DNA from: Roseovarius indicus
GTDB taxonomy: Bacteria > Pseudomonadota > Alphaproteobacteria > Rhodobacterales > Rhodobacteraceae
Assembly (NCBI RefSeq): GCF_008728195.1
Contig: NZ_CP031598.1
Location: 1,612,001-1,676,000, forward strand
Direction: 5' to 3'
Length of the DNA stretch: 64,000 nucleotides
Part shown: in pieces, positions 27,078-35,413 of the stretch
Layout: every line of letters begins with the position of its first letter
Numbering within the stretch: position 1 is the stretch's first letter
The notes under the pieces: model-generated
Told to the model about the DNA's origin: nothing
Seen by the model: only the letters and a program-made list of their open reading frames with translations
The model's database searches: none
Translations under genes and position numbers: made by a program

Positions 27078-27832
27078 GCCACTGCTCCGCTTCTGATGAG
27101 GTCTAGGAATTTGGCGGCCGCGTCTTCGGCTGTTCCGCCCAAGGATGTCGCGGCTTCGTCTCTCTGCGGGCGCGCGAGTTTTAAGAGCTCTCCCGATGGT
27201 TCGAGCCGCTCGGCCTCTGCCGCGGCAGTGGCAATTGGCAGTTTCGAAGCTTCACGAAGTTTGCTGCCGGAAACGTAGCGCGGTGCCTTCGATGCTGTCT
27301 GCACGCCCAGCACAGCAGGCAAGGTCAACTCGTAATGTGCCGTGACGCCGCCACCGCGTTCCTGCGATACGGCGAGGCCCGTGTTGGCCAGCGCCACACG
27401 GCTCGTACCGGACAGGCCTGGCCAATTCAGGATCGCAGAGAGATAAGGCGCAAGCTGACCATGCAGGTCCTCCGCGGCCTGAACGCCGGTCAGCACGAGA
27501 TCGACGCCTTCGTTCTTCGCGATCGCCGCCACATCGCGAGCGATGACGCGCGACGATATCATGTCATCCGGCTCGGTTTCATATTCAATGGCGCGATCCG
27601 CACCACGGGCCAGGGCCATTTGCAGAACCCGCCCGGCCCCTTCGCCGCATCCCAGCGCAATCACTTCGCCGCCACAGGCTTCCTTGAGCAGAATCGCTTC
27701 TTCCAGGGCCTGGTCATCAAAATCGTTGAGTTTGAAATCAAGCCATTCGTGGTCAAGGCCGGGGCTGTCTTCCAACAGTTCCAGCTCACATGCCGGGTCT
27801 GGCATCATGCGCAACACGACCAGTAGTTTCAC
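27074..27832 (-). CDS. etfB: Electron transfer flavoprotein, beta subunit
   Basis: A 252-residue ETF beta subunit, with the N-terminal MKLLVVLRMMPDP, LNDFDDQALEEAILLKE (about 36-52) and the nucleotide-binding stretch LVLTGVQAAEDLHGQ (about 111-125). It starts with GTG at 27832 behind a strong GGGAGGA. First gene of a five-gene, tightly coupled operon (etfB, etfA, Fe-S protein, beta-hydroxyacid dehydrogenase, lactonase-like hydrolase). It faces the divergent sugar operon across 315 bp. Confidence 0.95.
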   Translation of the reverse strand: MKLLVVLRMMPDPACELELLEDSPGLDHEWLDFKLNDFDDQALEEAILLKEACGGEVIALGCGEGAGRVLQMALARGADRAIEYETEPDDMISSRVIARDVAAIAKNEGVDLVLTGVQAAEDLHGQLAPYLSAILNWPGLSGTSRVALANTGLAVSQERGGGVTAHYELTLPAVLGVQTASKAPRYVSGSKLREASKLPIATAAAEAERLEPSGELLKLARPQRDEAATSLGGTAEDAAAKFLDLIRSGAVA

Positions 27833-27962
27833 GGCGCTTCCTCCCGCATTGTCTTAATTCAAGTGCGTCGCGCTCATGCCCGTGACCGGGCCGAAAAGCC
27901 GGCGACGCCTTCCTCCAACTAGAAGCTAATCCCGGGGCGTTCCTGGCTGGAAGTGCCTCAAT

Positions 27963-27981
27963 GGTAATACCGGATATTACC
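27963..27981. promoter_or_regulatory. 19-bp palindromic operator between divergent catabolic operons
   Basis: GGTAATA (27963-27969), five bases, TATTACC (27975-27981): perfect 7-bp arms. The GGT-AAT-ACC core resembles operators of FadR-subfamily GntR regulators, although no GntR gene is in the window. It lies in the 315-bp region between etfB and the sugar-binding-protein gene, so one regulator could control both operons. The octamer CCTCAATG occurs on either side of it. Confidence 0.6.
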
Positions 27982-28147
27982 TCAATGCGGATTGACCGGA
28001 GCGCCTGTCTCGCTGCTACTGTTAAACCGTGGATTGGCCGATATCGTGCAGGCAAGCCATTGAAGAGGAATGATTTTTCTTCCTCTCGGAGGAGGCGCAC
28101 GATCATCGATGGCTGATTCATCGGAGATGTCAAAGGGAGGAAAGAAC

Positions 28148-29335
28148 ATGCATTCCGATAAGGGAAAAGGCATGGCCGCGAAGGTTTTGGCCATGGGATT
28201 TGTCGCCGCGATCAGCACGACTTCTGCGGTGCCGCTCAGTGCTGCAGAGGACACCGCGCAAGCGGCGAAAACCGGGTATGAGGGGGTGCCGCGCACCTGG
28301 CTCTGGAACCCCAATTTCAATGAGATGATCGACACGTCAGAGTACAAGAAGGAAGGCCCCTACGTGATCGGCTTCTCGAACGCGTCGATCTCCAACGCAT
28401 GGCGCGTCGCCTTCCAACATGGCGTTCTCTGGGCCGCCGGCGAGAACTCGGATCAGATCGAACGATTCCTGGTCACGGATGCCAATGACGATCCCTCGAA
28501 GCAGATCGCCGACATCCAGGATTTGATCAGCCAAGGCGTTGATCTGCTTCTGATCGCATCTGCGACAGAAGAAGCTCTGGACAGCGTTGTCGGCCGCGCC
28601 ACGCGGCAGGGCATCCCGGTCGTCATGGTGGATCGCAAGGTTTCGACCCGTGATAACTACATCACTTTCGTGACCGCTTCGGACACGGTGGTGGGGCGCA
28701 TGGAAGCGCAATGGATGGCCGAGTATCTCAACGGCGAAGGCGATATCGTCATGCTGCCTGGCATCGCCGGTTCGTCGGTGGCGGAAGATCGCATCAAGGC
28801 GAACAAGGAAGTCTTGGCCAAATTCCCGGGCATCAACGTGCTGGAGATGCAGTATACCGACTGGAACCCGGCCACGGGCAAATCGACCATGGCGGCCCTG
28901 CTCCAGAAATACGGTGACGAGATCGATGGCGTGTTGGCCGACAGCGCTCTTCAGGGCTACGGCGCGATCGAAGCCTACCTGGATGCAGGTTACGGAAAGG
29001 GCGAGATCCCTCCGATGACGGGCGGCGACGTGGCGCGCATGTACCAGCTCGCGCATACCTATGACGTGCCGATGATGGGGATCGATTACCCGACCTCGAT
29101 GGGAATTACCGGCGTGGAAACTGCGCTTGACGTGCTGAACGGTGTTCCGGTTCCGGCCCGTGTGGAAGTCAACATGCAGGTCGTGACATCGCCGGATGCC
29201 GAGACCCCATCGGTGCGGGCCGATCGCTATCTGCTAGATCATGTCAGCATGGATGATCCCGGTGACCTGTCTCCGAGCCACGGTCTTCCGGATGGGTACA
29301 ACCCGGCTACGTTCGATCCCGAATATCCAAAGTAA
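28148..29335 (+). CDS. Sugar ABC transporter substrate-binding protein (CUT2 / ribose-type)
   Basis: A 395-residue periplasmic binding protein of the RbsB type. After a signal peptide (VLAMGFVAAISTTSAVPLSA) come YVIGFSNASISNAWRVAF, DPSKQIADIQDLISQGVDLL and GIPVVMVDRKVSTRD, the typical sugar-binding lobes. It is longer than most RbsB proteins because of an N-terminal extension (YEGVPRTWLWNPNFNEM) and a C-terminal tail. ATG at 28148 has a GGGAGGAAAG site. First gene of a ten-gene operon; the ligand is a sugar or polyol by family. Confidence 0.92.
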   Translation: MHSDKGKGMAAKVLAMGFVAAISTTSAVPLSAAEDTAQAAKTGYEGVPRTWLWNPNFNEMIDTSEYKKEGPYVIGFSNASISNAWRVAFQHGVLWAAGENSDQIERFLVTDANDDPSKQIADIQDLISQGVDLLLIASATEEALDSVVGRATRQGIPVVMVDRKVSTRDNYITFVTASDTVVGRMEAQWMAEYLNGEGDIVMLPGIAGSSVAEDRIKANKEVLAKFPGINVLEMQYTDWNPATGKSTMAALLQKYGDEIDGVLADSALQGYGAIEAYLDAGYGKGEIPPMTGGDVARMYQLAHTYDVPMMGIDYPTSMGITGVETALDVLNGVPVPARVEVNMQVVTSPDAETPSVRADRYLLDHVSMDDPGDLSPSHGLPDGYNPATFDPEYPK

Positions 29336-29348
29336 CGGAGAAATGTTT

Positions 29349-29377
29349 CCTGTCCCGCATGGAGGATGCGGGGCAGG
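29349..29377 (+). promoter_or_regulatory. Intercistronic stem-loop after sugar-binding-protein gene
   Basis: CCTGTCCCGCAT (29349-29360) pairs with ATGCGGGGCAGG (29366-29377) over 12 bp with one G-U pair and a GGAGG loop. It stands 13 nt after the stop and 37 nt before the ATPase start. No T-run follows, so message stabilisation or partial attenuation is likely, raising binding protein over the membrane components. Confidence 0.65.
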
Positions 29378-29414
29378 GGTGTCGGGTTGTTCGGACGAAC
29401 AAGTGGAGGAGCCA

Positions 29415-30944
29415 ATGTCACTGCCGGTTCTCGAATTGCAGAAAATCGAGAAGGTCTATCCGGGCGTCAAGCCGCTGGACCGGGTCGATTTCCAGGTTTT
29501 GCCGGGTGAAGTTCATGCCCTGTTGGGTGAGAACGGTGCGGGCAAGTCCACGCTTACAAAAGTCATAGGTGGAAGCACCCGGCCCAATGGCGGTAGCATC
29601 ACCTATTTGGGCGAGACAGTGACATGGCGCTCGCCGCGACAGGCCCGCGATGCCGGTATCCATATCATCCATCAGGAGCTGGCGCTCTTTCCTGAACTGA
29701 CGGTTGCCGAAAACATACTGATCGACCATCAGCCGCGCGGAACCCTGGGGCTGATTTCCCAGCGCACCCGGATGCGCAGGGCACGCGAAGTTCTCGACAC
29801 GCTCGGTGTCGACATCGATCCTGCGGCGCGCGTCGATGACCTGCCGTTGGCCGAGCAGCAGATGGTGGAGATAGCCAAGGCTCTGGTGGGGGATCTGCGT
29901 TTGCTGATCCTTGATGAGCCGACGGCAGTCATCTCGGGCCGCGAAGTGGATCTGTTGTTTGACCGGATGCGCCATCTTCGCGCGCAGGGTATCGGGATCG
30001 TCTACATCTCGCACCGCCTCGAAGAGATTTTCGAGATTGCGGATCGTGTCACCGTGTTGAAGGACGGCCAGGTGGTTGGGACGCGGCCAGTGGCAGAGCT
30101 CACGCGCGACCAGATGATCAGCATGATGGTCGGGCGCGAGATTGCCGGGATTTATCCGCCGAAGGCCGCCAAGCCGCCCGTTGGGGACCCGGTGCTTTGC
30201 ATTCGGGGTCTTTCCTCCGGGCAGCGTGTCCGCGACGTGTCAATCGAGCTGCGCGCGGGCGAGATCGTCGGTATGGCGGGGATGGTCGGCTCTGGCCGTA
30301 CCGAGGTCGCGGATGCCGTGTTTGGAGTGGGGCCGGTCGACGGCGGAGAAATTCTGCTCGACGGGCAACCGCTGGGCAATCACAGTCCGGCAGAATCCAT
30401 CGCCCGTGGCATCGGGTATCTGACCGAGAACCGAAAGGGGCAGGGCTTGTTCCTGTCGATGCCGGTTTCGCTGAACGTGGTCGCTCCGGCACTGAAGGAC
30501 ATCAGCTCCGGCCCGATGATAGATGCCGCACGGGAACGCGATATCGCCCAGGAGCAGGTTGCAGCCTTCTCGGTTTCCACACCGTCGGTCAAGGTGCCGG
30601 TCGGGGCCCTGTCCGGCGGCAACCAGCAGAAGGTTCTGTTCTCCCGTTGGACAAGGATTTCCGACAGGCTGCTTATCCTGGATGAGCCGACGCGCGGTGT
30701 CGACGTGGGCGCCAAGGTCGAAATCTACCGCATCATTCGCGAGCTTGCCGACAAGGGTCTGGCGATCCTCATGATCAGCAGCGAACTGCCCGAGGTAGTG
30801 GGGCTTTCGGATCGCGTGGTCGTGATGGCGAATGGTGTGGTCACCGGGGAAGTCGCTGGGGACGGCATCACCGAGGATTCGATCATGAAATATGCGGTCG
30901 CAGGCCATGGGGAATCCACGGCGAATAAGGAGGCTTTGCCATGA
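29415..30944 (+). CDS. Sugar ABC transporter ATPase, double-domain CUT2 type
   Basis: A 509-residue cytoplasmic ATPase with two ABC halves, as in RbsA/XylG. The first half is complete: Walker A GENGAGKST (about residue 38), the signature-region LPLAEQQMVEIAKAL, Walker [13 protein letters not shown]. The second half has a diverged Walker A (GMVGSGRTE) and signature LSGGNQQKVLFSRW with [14 protein letters not shown], which is normal for CUT2 proteins. ATG at 29415 follows GGAGGAGCCA; longer in-frame starts lie inside the preceding gene. Stop overlaps the next start (ATGA). Confidence 0.95.
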   Translation: MSLPVLELQKIEKVYPGVKPLDRVDFQVLPGEVHALLGENGAGKSTLTKVIGGSTRPNGGSITYLGETVTWRSPRQARDAGIHIIHQELALFPELTVAENILIDHQPRGTLGLISQRTRMRRAREVLDTLGVDIDPAARVDDLPLAEQQMVEIAKALVGDLRLLILDEPTAVISGREVDLLFDRMRHLRAQGIGIVYISHRLEEIFEIADRVTVLKDGQVVGTRPVAELTRDQMISMMVGREIAGIYPPKAAKPPVGDPVLCIRGLSSGQRVRDVSIELRAGEIVGMAGMVGSGRTEVADAVFGVGPVDGGEILLDGQPLGNHSPAESIARGIGYLTENRKGQGLFLSMPVSLNVVAPALKDISSGPMIDAARERDIAQEQVAAFSVSTPSVKVPVGALSGGNQQKVLFSRWTRISDRLLILDEPTRGVDVGAKVEIYRIIRELADKGLAILMISSELPEVVGLSDRVVVMANGVVTGEVAGDGITEDSIMKYAVAGHGESTANKEALP

Positions 30945-31897
30945 GCGCGCTGATCGCAACATTTCGGGGCAACCGTCTGTTGCCGAGCTATCTTATCGTA
31001 TTGGCGCTTCTCGTCATCATTCTGGTGGTTGGCGCCCAGGTGTCGGACCGGTTTCTGACATTTCGTAATTTTTCCTACCTGTTTCAGCAGATGATCGTGC
31101 TCGGCCTTGTCAGTCTCGGACAAACCTTCGCCATCCTGCTTGGCGGGATCGACCTTTCGATCGGCGCTCTGGTCGGGGCTGTCACGGTATTCCTTGCCTC
31201 ATTCCTCGAATGGCAACCGCACCTGATGTGGGTGGCCGTTCCGGCCGCGCTGCTCTTGGGGGCGCTGGTTGGGGCGATCAACGGACTTTTGTCGGTTACG
31301 CTCAGGGTGCATCCGCTGATCGTGACGCTGGGCATGTCGTCGGTGATATTCGGCCTGACCTTGATGTACCGTAAGATACCAGGCGGGTCTGTTCCGATCG
31401 TGTTCGAGGAACTGGCCTATGGCAGTTTCTGGGGGGTGCCGATTCCGGCGGTGGCACTGGTCTTCTTCTTCGTCGTGGCCGGCCTTTGGCTTCAACGCAG
31501 TCGGTCAGGCCGCATGATCTATTTTGTCGGAGGGGACGAGGAGGCCGCCCGCCTGAACGGCGTACCTGTCAACCGTGTCAAGGTGCTCGCCTTTGCGCTT
31601 GCGGGGCTTTGCTCGGCGCTCGCCGCGGTATTCCTGACGGCCAAGACCGGTGTCGGGGATCCGAGGATCGGAACGGCCCTCACGCTCCAGTCGATCACGC
31701 CGGTCATCGTCGGTGGCACCATTCTGGCAGGAGGGCGTGGAGGCGTGCTCGGCACCTTCCTCGGCGTGCTGCTGGTGGCAATGTTGAACAACCTTCTGAA
31801 TTTCGCGGGCGTGTCGAGCTACTGGCAATGGGTGGTCCAGGGCGGGATCATCATCATCGCCGTCGGTCTGCATCGTTCGAGAGGAAAGGCACAATGA
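30941..31897 (+). CDS. Sugar ABC transporter permease 1 (RbsC family)
   Basis: A 318-residue inner-membrane permease with the RbsC hallmarks: LGQTFAILLGGIDLSIGALVG (about residues 60-80), GGDEEAARLNGVPVNRVK, and the QSITPVIVGGTILAGGRGGV stretch near 248. It overlaps the ATPase gene and the second permease gene by 4 nt on each side. Two different permeases point to a heterodimeric channel. Confidence 0.95.
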   Translation: MSALIATFRGNRLLPSYLIVLALLVIILVVGAQVSDRFLTFRNFSYLFQQMIVLGLVSLGQTFAILLGGIDLSIGALVGAVTVFLASFLEWQPHLMWVAVPAALLLGALVGAINGLLSVTLRVHPLIVTLGMSSVIFGLTLMYRKIPGGSVPIVFEELAYGSFWGVPIPAVALVFFFVVAGLWLQRSRSGRMIYFVGGDEEAARLNGVPVNRVKVLAFALAGLCSALAAVFLTAKTGVGDPRIGTALTLQSITPVIVGGTILAGGRGGVLGTFLGVLLVAMLNNLLNFAGVSSYWQWVVQGGIIIIAVGLHRSRGKAQ

Positions 31898-32871
31898 TGG
31901 AAGCGGACAAGAGCCGGGCACGCACAGGTGGCGGAGAGGGTCTGAACTTGGCGGCCGTAATGGAGAAGTGGGGCCTTTACATGTTCCTCGGCCTTCTTCT
32001 GGCGGTGGCCGCAGTGACGTCGCCGGCATTTCTCGCGCCCGAGAACATCGTCAATGTCCTGACCATCGCCGCACCGCTCGGCATGGTCGTGATTGGCCAG
32101 GTTTTCGTCATACTGGTGCGCGGGCTCGATCTGTCAGTCGCCTCGCTCATGGCCACGGTGGCGGTGATGGCCACGGCGTTCAAGGCAACGGACGATTCCA
32201 TGATCCCGGCGATCTTTGCCGCGGCGCTGGTGATGTCTGCGCTGGTGGGGCTGGTCAATGGCTGGCTGGTGGCGCGCCGGGGCGTGAGCCCGTTTCTCGC
32301 GACATTGGCGACCATGATCATCCTGCAAGGCGCGCGCTTTGCCTATACCGGCGGGGCGCCGATTTCGACGCTGCCCCCGGGTATGAGCTGGCTGGCTTCA
32401 GGGAGGGTGATGGGCATTCCCGTCAACCTCATTGCGCTGCTTCTTCTGGCCCTGGTCGCCGGCGTGTTGCTGCACAAGTCCCGTCTGGGGCGCCAGATTT
32501 ACATGGTGGGGACCAATCCGCAGGCCGCGCGCCTCAATGGTCTGTCGCCGGACCGGATCACCATCCTGTGCTACGTCATCTGCTCGGTATGCGCCGGCAT
32601 CGGTGGTTTGTTCCTGCTCGGATATGTCGGCACCGTGTCGAACTGGGTGGGGCAGGGCTATGAACTGGATTCGATCGTCGCGGCAGTGATGGGCGGCGTC
32701 GCCCTTTCGGGCGGGCGCGGAACTGTCGTCGGAGCGCTGACTGGTGTCGTGGTGCTCGTCGTGATCAGCAACCTCGTCCTGCTGCTGGGTTTCCCCATCG
32801 AACTGCAGGAAGTCATCAAGGGCATCATCATTGTCGGTGCGGCAGCGTTCTATCGCACACGGCTGATGTGA
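31894..32871 (+). CDS. Sugar ABC transporter permease 2 (RbsC family)
   Basis: A 325-residue RbsC-type permease (IGQVFVILVRGLDLSVASLMA near residue 68; GTNPQAARLNGLSPDRIT; SIVAAVMGGVALSGGRGTVVG). It pairs with the preceding permease. ATG at 31894 overlaps the first permease stop (ATGA); a longer reading frame upstream lies inside permease 1 and is not real. The GMC dehydrogenase gene follows after 29 nt. Confidence 0.94.
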   Translation: MMEADKSRARTGGGEGLNLAAVMEKWGLYMFLGLLLAVAAVTSPAFLAPENIVNVLTIAAPLGMVVIGQVFVILVRGLDLSVASLMATVAVMATAFKATDDSMIPAIFAAALVMSALVGLVNGWLVARRGVSPFLATLATMIILQGARFAYTGGAPISTLPPGMSWLASGRVMGIPVNLIALLLLALVAGVLLHKSRLGRQIYMVGTNPQAARLNGLSPDRITILCYVICSVCAGIGGLFLLGYVGTVSNWVGQGYELDSIVAAVMGGVALSGGRGTVVGALTGVVVLVVISNLVLLLGFPIELQEVIKGIIIVGAAAFYRTRLM

Positions 32872-32900
32872 GCCGGAAATCTCAAGGAGAGGAGAAACAC

Positions 32901-34565
32901 ATGTCCGTTTCGCAACTCAAGACGAAACCCCGCCGGCCACGTCGCGATGAGGAGGTCGATGTCCTGATCGTCGGGGCAGGGCCGTCCGGATCGGTCGCTG
33001 CGCTGGAGCTGGCCAAGGCTGGCATGTCGGTGGTCGTCATGGAGCAGGGCGACTGGCCGGAATATGCAGAATACACCGGCGCACGCCCTGAACACGAGCT
33101 GGTCTCGACCAAGCTGTGGCACCCGAACCCGAACGTAAGGGACAGCCCGAGCGACTACCCGGTTGATACCTCTACCACGGATATCAATCCGCTGATGTAC
33201 GCAGGGGTCGGTGGTAGCGCCAACCTATACGGGGCCCAGTGGATGCATTTTCTGCCTTCGGATTTCCGCGTGCGGAGCCTCGACGGTGTCGCCGATGACT
33301 GGCCGATGTCCTACGAGGATCTGCTGCCCTACCAGCTTGAGATCGAACGCCAAGTCGGCGTTTCCGGGCTGTCGGGCGATCCGGCCTATCCGCCACGGGG
33401 ACCATACCCGTTTCCGGCATTGCCGATGGGCAGCGTTGGCTACAAGGGGATCGAAGGTCAGGAAAAGATGGGGTGGCACTGGTGGCCCGGTTCCAACGCG
33501 ATCCCGTCGGAGCAGCATGGTCAACTGAACCCGTGTGTGCGGCGTGGCACCTGCCTGACGGGATGCCCCGAGGGGGCGAAATCGACGACCGACCGGTCGC
33601 ATTGGCCGATGGCTCTCAAGGCAGGGGCCATGCTGATCACCAATGCACGCGTCTCGGAGATCGAAACGAACGAGGAAGGCCTGGCGACCGGGGTTGTCTA
33701 CTTTGACGCGAACGGGCGTCAGAGACGTCAAAGGGCGAAAGTCGTCATCCTTTGCGCCAACGGGGTGGGCACACCGCGCCTGCTCCTGATGTCCGGTGGC
33801 GAAGACGGGCTTGCAAACTCGTCCGGCCTCGTGGGCAAGCGCCTGATGATGCACCCCTTCGCGTCGATCCTGGCGTCCTTTCCGGACCCGCTCGACAGCT
33901 GGCGCGGACCGTTCGGCCAGCAGATCTATTCGCTCGAATTCTACGAAACGGACGAGAGCCGAGGTTTCGTGCGCGGATCGAAGTGGAACTGCATGCCCTC
34001 GGGCGGCCCGGTGGGCGTCTCCGGGGCCATCGGGTCAAAGGTTTATGTCTCGGAAGAGGGCGATTATCGCGATTTTTGGGGGAGTAACCTTCACGAGAAC
34101 GTGGCGCGCCGCTTCGGCCATTCGCTCATCTGGGGGATCGTCGGCGAGGATCTTCCCGAGGAAAGCAACCAGGTCGTTCTCTCCTCCGATCTGACCGACA
34201 GCGACGGGCTTCCGGCGCCGCAGATACGCTATCAGGTCAACGAGAATTCGAACCGTCTGCTTCAGTTCAACATCGACCGGTGCCTGGAAAGCGTAAAGGC
34301 CGCGGGAGCGATCGAGACGCTGGTGAGCACGCCGGTTCGCGAAAGCGGATGGCACCTGATCGGAACGACGGTCATGGGCGCGGACCCAAAAACCTCGGTC
34401 GTTGATCAGTGGGGGGCGGCGCATGACGTGCCGAACCTCTACGTCATGGACGCGTCGACCTTCCCGACGTCGGGTGCGACCAATCCGACCGCAACCATCA
34501 TGGCGGTCGCGCTTCGCAACACGCGCCGGCTGATCGCGGAACGTAGAAATCAGAAGGTGGCCTGA
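32901..34565 (+). CDS. GMC-family FAD-dependent sugar/alcohol dehydrogenase
   Basis: A 554-residue flavoprotein of the glucose-methanol-choline family, close to the large subunits of gluconate/sorbose-type dehydrogenases. The FAD site GAGPSG lies at residues 25-30; GGSANLYGAQWMHFLP is the second FAD contact, and CLTGCPEGAKS resembles the Cys-rich region of membrane sugar dehydrogenases. The C-terminus has the active-site HLIGTTVMG and the NLYVMDASTFPTSGATNPT block. No signal peptide is visible, unlike many relatives. It likely oxidises a sugar, polyol or lactol imported by the adjacent ABC system, with electrons leaving through a partner protein. Confidence 0.9.
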   Translation: MSVSQLKTKPRRPRRDEEVDVLIVGAGPSGSVAALELAKAGMSVVVMEQGDWPEYAEYTGARPEHELVSTKLWHPNPNVRDSPSDYPVDTSTTDINPLMYAGVGGSANLYGAQWMHFLPSDFRVRSLDGVADDWPMSYEDLLPYQLEIERQVGVSGLSGDPAYPPRGPYPFPALPMGSVGYKGIEGQEKMGWHWWPGSNAIPSEQHGQLNPCVRRGTCLTGCPEGAKSTTDRSHWPMALKAGAMLITNARVSEIETNEEGLATGVVYFDANGRQRRQRAKVVILCANGVGTPRLLLMSGGEDGLANSSGLVGKRLMMHPFASILASFPDPLDSWRGPFGQQIYSLEFYETDESRGFVRGSKWNCMPSGGPVGVSGAIGSKVYVSEEGDYRDFWGSNLHENVARRFGHSLIWGIVGEDLPEESNQVVLSSDLTDSDGLPAPQIRYQVNENSNRLLQFNIDRCLESVKAAGAIETLVSTPVRESGWHLIGTTVMGADPKTSVVDQWGAAHDVPNLYVMDASTFPTSGATNPTATIMAVALRNTRRLIAERRNQKVA

Positions 34566-34566
34566 C

Positions 34567-34986
34567 ATGACTCAAGAGCAATCGACGACATTCATGGCAT
34601 TGGCCGACGACCTGATCCCGGCCCATGATAGCATGCCGGCCTTCTCACAGGTCTGTACCTTCGACGAAACGCTGGCCGCGCTGGATTTTCGCACAGACCT
34701 CAAGGAGGGCTTTTCGCGGGCACTTGCCACAGACCTGCAAGAGGGGGCGACAGCCTATCTCGACAGGATCGTGCAGAAGGACCCCGAAGCCTTCGAAGCG
34801 ATCAGCTCCGTCGCGGTGTGCACCTACTACATGAACCCGAAGGTTCGCGAGCTGATCGGATATCCGGGCCAGGAAAGCGTGTCCTACGACTCGAAGGCGA
34901 CGCAGGGCTACCTGACTGACGGCTCGCTGGCGAGGGTCATCGCGCGCGGACCGATCTACAAACCCACACCGGAGCTCGCCGACTGA
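34567..34986 (+). CDS. Gluconate 2-dehydrogenase subunit 3-like protein
   Basis: A 139-residue helical protein, 1 nt after the GMC gene. The fold pattern (LADDLIPAHDSMPAFSQV near the N-terminus and YYMNPKVRELIGYPGQ near residue 90) matches the small subunit of membrane gluconate/sorbitol dehydrogenases. It is shorter than usual and lacks the Tat signal that normally exports the complex, agreeing with a GMC subunit that also lacks one. It probably assembles with the GMC protein in the cytoplasm. No cytochrome c subunit gene follows, which is unusual. Confidence 0.75.
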   Translation: MTQEQSTTFMALADDLIPAHDSMPAFSQVCTFDETLAALDFRTDLKEGFSRALATDLQEGATAYLDRIVQKDPEAFEAISSVAVCTYYMNPKVRELIGYPGQESVSYDSKATQGYLTDGSLARVIARGPIYKPTPELAD

Positions 34987-35035
34987 GGCGCCCCAAACAA
35001 CCTATCGCAAATCCCCATACGGAAAGGAAAAGACC

Positions 35036-35413
35036 ATGGACAAGGCAACCTTCGATAAAGGCCTGGAAATTCGCAAGTCGGTGCTTGGCGCCGAATTCGT
35101 AGAGAAGTCGATCGAGGCGGCAGATGACTTCAACCTGCCGCTTCAGGAACTGGTGACGGAATACTGTTGGGGTGCCGTCTGGGGCCGCGATACGCTCGAC
35201 AAGAAGACACGCTCGATGTTGAACATCGGGATGCTCGCCTCCCTGAACCGCAAGCACGAACTGACGATGCACGTGAAAGGCGCGATCCGCAACGGCGTGA
35301 CCAAGGAGGAAATCCGTGAGGTTCTGCTGCAGGTCGTGATCTATGCCGGTGTGCCGGCAGGCGTCGACAGTTTCCGGACCGCAAAGGAAGCGCTGGCAGA
35401 GCTGGACGAATAA
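35036..35413 (+). CDS. Carboxymuconolactone decarboxylase-family protein
   Basis: A 125-residue all-helical protein of the CMD/AhpD superfamily; TEYCWGAVWGRDTLDKKTRS, the HVKGAIRNGVTKEEI segment and VVIYAGVPAGVDSF are the family core. It lacks the CxxC of AhpD peroxidases, so it is closer to PcaC, which decarboxylates 4-carboxymuconolactone. No other protocatechuate genes are nearby, so the standard PcaC role is doubtful; a lactone or beta-keto acid in the sugar route is a guess. It ends with TAATG, overlapping the aldehyde dehydrogenase start by 1 nt. Confidence 0.85.
   Translation: MDKATFDKGLEIRKSVLGAEFVEKSIEAADDFNLPLQELVTEYCWGAVWGRDTLDKKTRSMLNIGMLASLNRKHELTMHVKGAIRNGVTKEEIREVLLQVVIYAGVPAGVDSFRTAKEALAELDE

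Noticed and set aside
24076..27832. Electron-bifurcating ETF system
   Set aside because: The neighbouring FixC/FixX-type genes are missing and the Fe-S protein is of the heterodisulfide-reductase/DgcB type, so a normal quinone-linked ETF is more likely.
35036..35413. AhpD-type peroxidase
   Set aside because: The CxxC motif needed for peroxidase activity is absent.
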